This document shows, piece after piece, positions 61,250 to 64,000 of a stretch of DNA of 64,000 nucleotides. The number at the start of each line of letters is the position of its first letter. The first letter of the stretch is position 1. Made by a program: the position numbers and the translations under genes. This stretch comes from an uncultured Verrucomicrobiota bacterium (GTDB taxonomy: Bacteria > Verrucomicrobiota > Verrucomicrobiia > Opitutales > Intestinicryptomonadaceae): contig CASFDK010000005.1 of the NCBI GenBank assembly GCA_949293415.1, forward strand, positions 23,034 through 87,033, given 5' to 3'. The notes below the pieces were generated by a model, which did not search any database, was not told where the DNA came from, and was given only the letters and a program-made list of their open reading frames with translations.

Positions 61250-61429
61250 ATGGGACAACCAAAACGCAAACAGTCTAAGCAACGCACCCGCATTCGTCGC
61301 GCGGCAAACCATTACGAGCTTCCCCAGTTCGCGAAAGACCCGACGGACGGTTCTATCTGTATGTCGCACAGGGTCAATCCCTCGAACGGGATGTACCGCG
61401 GCAAGCAGGTTATCAGCGTAAAAATATAA
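61250..61429 (+). CDS. rpmF: Ribosomal protein bL32
   Basis: A 59-residue large-subunit protein beginning MGQPKRKQSKQRTRIRRA, followed by the conserved ELPQFAKDP and CMSHRVNPSNGMYRGKQV. A clear Shine-Dalgarno, AAAGAGG at 61234-61240, lies 9 nt before the ATG. The zinc-type CxxC pairs of some L32 proteins are mostly missing; only one cysteine is present. Genes plsX and fabH follow, the common rpmF-plsX-fabH order. Confidence 0.93.
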   Translation: MGQPKRKQSKQRTRIRRAANHYELPQFAKDPTDGSICMSHRVNPSNGMYRGKQVISVKI

Positions 61430-61558
61430 TATAGCCCGAGCAAGGGGTGTTTCGGTTGTCTCGTCGGCGCGGCAGGGTCGCGCGCGGGGCGGTCGGTTTT
61501 TTGCGGGGTTTCCGCGTAAAGATTCTTATGCTTCCTTCCGGTCTTTTTTAATTGTAAT

Positions 61559-61597
61559 GCGGGATTATTTTTGTAATAACTCCCGCGTTTTTCTTTT
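61559..61597 (+). terminator. Rho-independent terminator between rpmF and plsX
   Basis: GCGGG (61559-61563) pairs with CCCGC (61582-61586), with TTATT/AATAA inside, followed by TTTTTCTTTT. It may only attenuate, as plsX has its own possible -10 TATAAA at 61630-61635. Confidence 0.75.
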
Positions 61598-61642
61598 ATG
61601 CGGTAGCCGTTCGCGTTGCCGATTAACTCTATAAATCGCACG

Positions 61643-62740
61643 ATGAGTAATTCCATTCCGACTATAGCCGTCGATGTTATGGGTTCCGATTTGGGACCCG
61701 AAGAACTCATTATCGGCATCCGTCAGGCACTCTCCGCCGACAAAAGCGACTACCGCATTATCGTTGTCGGCGACGACAAAGTAATTTCGCCCCTCCTCGT
61801 GCGGCACGGCGTGATGAAGGACAACCGCGTCAAAATCTACAACGCCTCCGAGGTCATCGTGATGGACGAAAAGCCCATTCAGGCAATGAAGACCAAACGC
61901 GACTCGTCGATGATGCGTTCGATTGACCTCGTGAAAATCGGCACTGCCGACGCCGTTCTAAGTTGCGGCAACACAGGTGCATTGATGGCGGGCGGCACTA
62001 TCAGGCTTCGCACGATGGACGGCATTGAACGCCCCGCGCTGGGTACGGTCATTCCCGGAAAGCTCAAGAGCTTCATTATGATTGATGTGGGTGCCGCTCC
62101 CGACCCGAAGCCCGAAAGCCTTGTCGACAACGCCATTTTGGGCGCAAACTATGCGCACGTCGCGCTCGGCATAAAAAATCCGCGCGTTGGGCTTCTTAGC
62201 AACGGCACCGAAGACTGCAAGGGCAACAGTCTTGTCCAGACCGCACACAGACTTTTCAAGGCGCAGGAGGGTGTAATAAACTATGGCGGGCTAATCGAGG
62301 GTTTCAACCTCTTCGACGGCGAGTTCGACGTTGTTGTTTGCGACGGCTTCACGGGAAATGTCGTGCTCAAATCCCTTGAAAGCTCGGTAAGGATGTTCAA
62401 GACAATCCTCAAAGAGGAAATTATGCGTTCGTGGGTTTACAAGCTCGGCATTTTGATTGCAAGCGGCGCGTTTAGGAGTCTTAAAAAACGTCTGCCGATT
62501 GACAAATATTCGGGCGCGCCGCTCTTGGGGTTGAACGGTCTTGTCGTAAAAGCCCACGGTTCGAGCAACCGCAGGCAGATTGCCGGTGCAATCGAAATAA
62601 CTTTACGCTGTCTGCGTAAACATATGCAGGAGCGGATTAAGGAAGACGTTTCGCGTCTGAAAGACATCGTCGCCCAAAACAAGGCGGCGGCGTTGGAGCG
62701 CGAAAAGAAAGCCGCGCAGGAACGCGCTTCGGCATCGTAA
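61643..62740 (+). CDS. plsX: Phosphate acyltransferase PlsX
   Basis: Makes acyl-phosphate from acyl-ACP for phospholipid synthesis, acting at the inner membrane surface. The 365-residue protein begins with the family motif IAVDVMGSDLGPEE, and has SCGNTGALMAGG, LGTVIPG and VCDGFTGNVVLKSLE. The ATG at 61643 precedes the conserved start; a TTG 27 nt earlier is less likely. The C-terminal ~20 residues are a charged Ala/Lys/Glu helix. fabH follows after 101 nt. Confidence 0.96.
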   Translation: MSNSIPTIAVDVMGSDLGPEELIIGIRQALSADKSDYRIIVVGDDKVISPLLVRHGVMKDNRVKIYNASEVIVMDEKPIQAMKTKRDSSMMRSIDLVKIGTADAVLSCGNTGALMAGGTIRLRTMDGIERPALGTVIPGKLKSFIMIDVGAAPDPKPESLVDNAILGANYAHVALGIKNPRVGLLSNGTEDCKGNSLVQTAHRLFKAQEGVINYGGLIEGFNLFDGEFDVVVCDGFTGNVVLKSLESSVRMFKTILKEEIMRSWVYKLGILIASGAFRSLKKRLPIDKYSGAPLLGLNGLVVKAHGSSNRRQIAGAIEITLRCLRKHMQERIKEDVSRLKDIVAQNKAAALEREKKAAQERASAS

Positions 62741-62841
62741 AATTCACGGGGCGGTTAGACTGTTTTTAAGCCCTCCCGTTTTGTCGTCTCGGGGATGCTC
62801 CCGATTCCGCATTGAAATCAGAACAAATTTTTATCTGAAAA

Positions 62842-63843
62842 ATGGATTTTAAAAAGCCAAACTCAATCGTAATTTCGGGTACGGGCAGCTATGTTCCCGA
62901 AAAGGTTCTTACAAACAACGACCTTTCCGAATTTCTCGACACTTCCGACGAATGGATTTTCGAACGCTCGGGCATTCGCCGCCGCCACATTGCAGCCGAC
63001 GGCGAGGCGGCTTCGGATATGGCGTTGCGCGCGTCCCGCAACGCGCTCGAAATGGCGGGTATCGACGCGTCGCAAATAGATTTGGTCGTAGTAACGACCG
63101 TAAATCCCGATATGGCGTTCCCGTCCACCGCCTGCCTGCTTCAGGCAAAGTTGGGCATTCGGAACAATATTCCGTGCTTCGACCTCAGCGCGGCGTGCTC
63201 GGGCTTCGTGTACGGCGTCGAAGTGGCGACTCGCATGATGCAAAGCGGAATGTATAAAAACGCGCTCGTGGTAAGCTCCGAAAAAATGAGCAGCATTGTC
63301 GATTGGCAGGACAGGTCGACGTGCGTGCTTTTCGGCGACGGCGCGGGAGCGGTTGTCCTGCGCGCATCCGACGCCGAAAATATCGGCATAGTCGGCACGG
63401 TTCTTGGCGCGGACGGTTCGGACACTGCCATGCTTTGTATGCCTGCGGGCGGTTCGCTTTTGCCCACATCCGCCGAGACCGTCGAAAAGCGGCTTCACTT
63501 TGTCCGTATGGACGGCAAGGAGGTTTTTAAGCACGCCGTAAAGATAATGCAGGAAAAGGCGCTCGAGGTACTCGACAGGTGCGGGGTATCCTCCGAGCAG
63601 GTTTCGCTTTTGATTCCGCATCAGGCGAACACGCGCATAATCCAGAGTGTTGCCAAGCGTTTGAACATTCCGTCCGAAAAAGTCTATGTGAACATCGAGA
63701 ATTACGCGAACACGTCGTCTGCGTCGATTCCGATTGCATTGGACGAAGCGATGCGCGGCGGGCGGATAAAGCGGGGCGACTATGTATTGTTTGTAAGCTT
63801 CGGTGCAGGTCTAACGTGGGGGGCAACGCTTGTCCTTTTCTAA
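62842..63843 (+). CDS. fabH: Beta-ketoacyl-ACP synthase III FabH
   Basis: Starts fatty-acid synthesis by condensing an acyl-CoA primer with malonyl-ACP. The 333-residue protein has the catalytic triad C119 (DLSAACSGF), H260 (LLIPHQANTR) and N290 (ENYANTSSAS), and the C-terminal GFGAGLTWG-type motif (SFGAGLTWG). It is the last gene of rpmF-plsX-fabH; fabD/fabG/acpP would lie beyond the window. A repeat element begins at its stop codon. Confidence 0.97.
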   Translation: MDFKKPNSIVISGTGSYVPEKVLTNNDLSEFLDTSDEWIFERSGIRRRHIAADGEAASDMALRASRNALEMAGIDASQIDLVVVTTVNPDMAFPSTACLLQAKLGIRNNIPCFDLSAACSGFVYGVEVATRMMQSGMYKNALVVSSEKMSSIVDWQDRSTCVLFGDGAGAVVLRASDAENIGIVGTVLGADGSDTAMLCMPAGGSLLPTSAETVEKRLHFVRMDGKEVFKHAVKIMQEKALEVLDRCGVSSEQVSLLIPHQANTRIIQSVAKRLNIPSEKVYVNIENYANTSSASIPIALDEAMRGGRIKRGDYVLFVSFGAGLTWGATLVLF

Positions 63844-64000
63844 ACGGCGCGTGAAAGTGCCGTTGATGCGGCGTTTCACGAATGTCTCAGACTTCGCGCG
63901 TACGCCAAGTACGCTGCGAACCCTGAGCCATTCGCAAAGCCACCGCCTGAACGTAGCCGAGCTTACAAAGCATTGTGCGATTGGGAGGGGATTGCCGACC
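63844..64000 (+). repeat. Long-hairpin repeat, type C (cut by window end or degenerate)
   Basis: Starts 1 nt after the fabH stop with CGGCGCGTGAAAGTG as in element A, then GCGTTTCACGAA, TACGCCAAGTACGCTG and GCAAAGCCACC (63936-63946), the shared core. The outer arms differ from A and B and pair less well. Bases to 64000 continue without a recognised gene. Confidence 0.75.

Overview
This is a chromosomal window of a Gram-negative bacterium: it carries LPS export genes (an LptA-like protein, LptB, LptE, an LptF/G permease), BamA, a BamD-like protein, Skp, and an ExbB/ExbD/TonB-type system. The G+C content is moderate to high. Gene content (long LptA-like protein, ElbB, DUF2157, secreted glycan hydrolases, lptB next to hprK, several AT-rich leaders without Shine-Dalgarno sequences) fits the PVC group, most likely Verrucomicrobiota (Opitutae-like, probably host- or plant-polymer-associated). 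That assignment is inference; no rRNA or tRNA gene was seen. No CRISPR array, prophage or intact insertion sequence was recognised.

Layout. 1-5441: arginine biosynthesis, argJ (5' cut by the window edge), argB, argD, argF, a terminator, then argG; a UDP-glucose dehydrogenase of animal-like sequence type follows argG by 4 nt. 6911-8599: leuA. 8806-13266 (minus): IclR regulator, metallo-beta-lactamase-fold hydrolase, ElbB, and a 737-residue LptA/OstA-repeat protein. 13390-16334: ZIP metal transporter, TrmB, gamma-carbonic-anhydrase-like protein, TauE/SafE exporter, with G12 and A16 homopolymers in control regions. 16335-16728: a hairpin-rich block ending in a perfect 12-bp stem. 16729-26579: glycan-use genes (oligogalacturonide-lyase-like propeller lipoprotein, sialate O-acetylesterase, GH5-like hydrolase, two tandem paralogous esterases, GH2 enzyme) with a K+/H+ antiporter among them. 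27134-34537: rplY, pth, rpsF, ssb, rplI, dnaB, bamA, skp. 34828-43164: lptB, hprK, metH, rodA, RNase E/G. 43250-56235: a minus-strand array of 15 genes, including a TPR/ExbB/ExbD/TonB-like operon, rpe, lptE, bamD-like, xer recombinase, prepilin peptidase, aroE, yggS and a class III aminotransferase. 56298-63843: lgt, lptF/G, a DUF2157/GDYXXLXY-like membrane pair, rpmF, plsX, fabH.

How the genes fit together. Envelope biogenesis is the strongest theme: Lpt parts lie at four separate loci, next to BamA/Skp, BamD-like, Lgt, RodA and the phospholipid/fatty-acid genes plsX and fabH. Arginine and leucine synthesis, MetH and AroE are housekeeping metabolism. The 16.7-26.6 kb segment looks like a polysaccharide-utilisation locus with secreted and lipid-anchored enzymes.

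The most unusual signal is non-coding. A family of roughly 105-125-bp inverted-repeat (long-hairpin) elements shares a core right arm but has different, still self-complementary, outer arms. Four of four loci begin 0-8 nt after a stop codon (after 24206, 58347, 60821 and 63843). Two of them belong to a ~400-bp composite repeat present twice, 34 kb apart, in the same orientation. A second noteworthy signal is the LptA-like protein with four tandem OstA-like units, each with a cysteine at the equivalent position.
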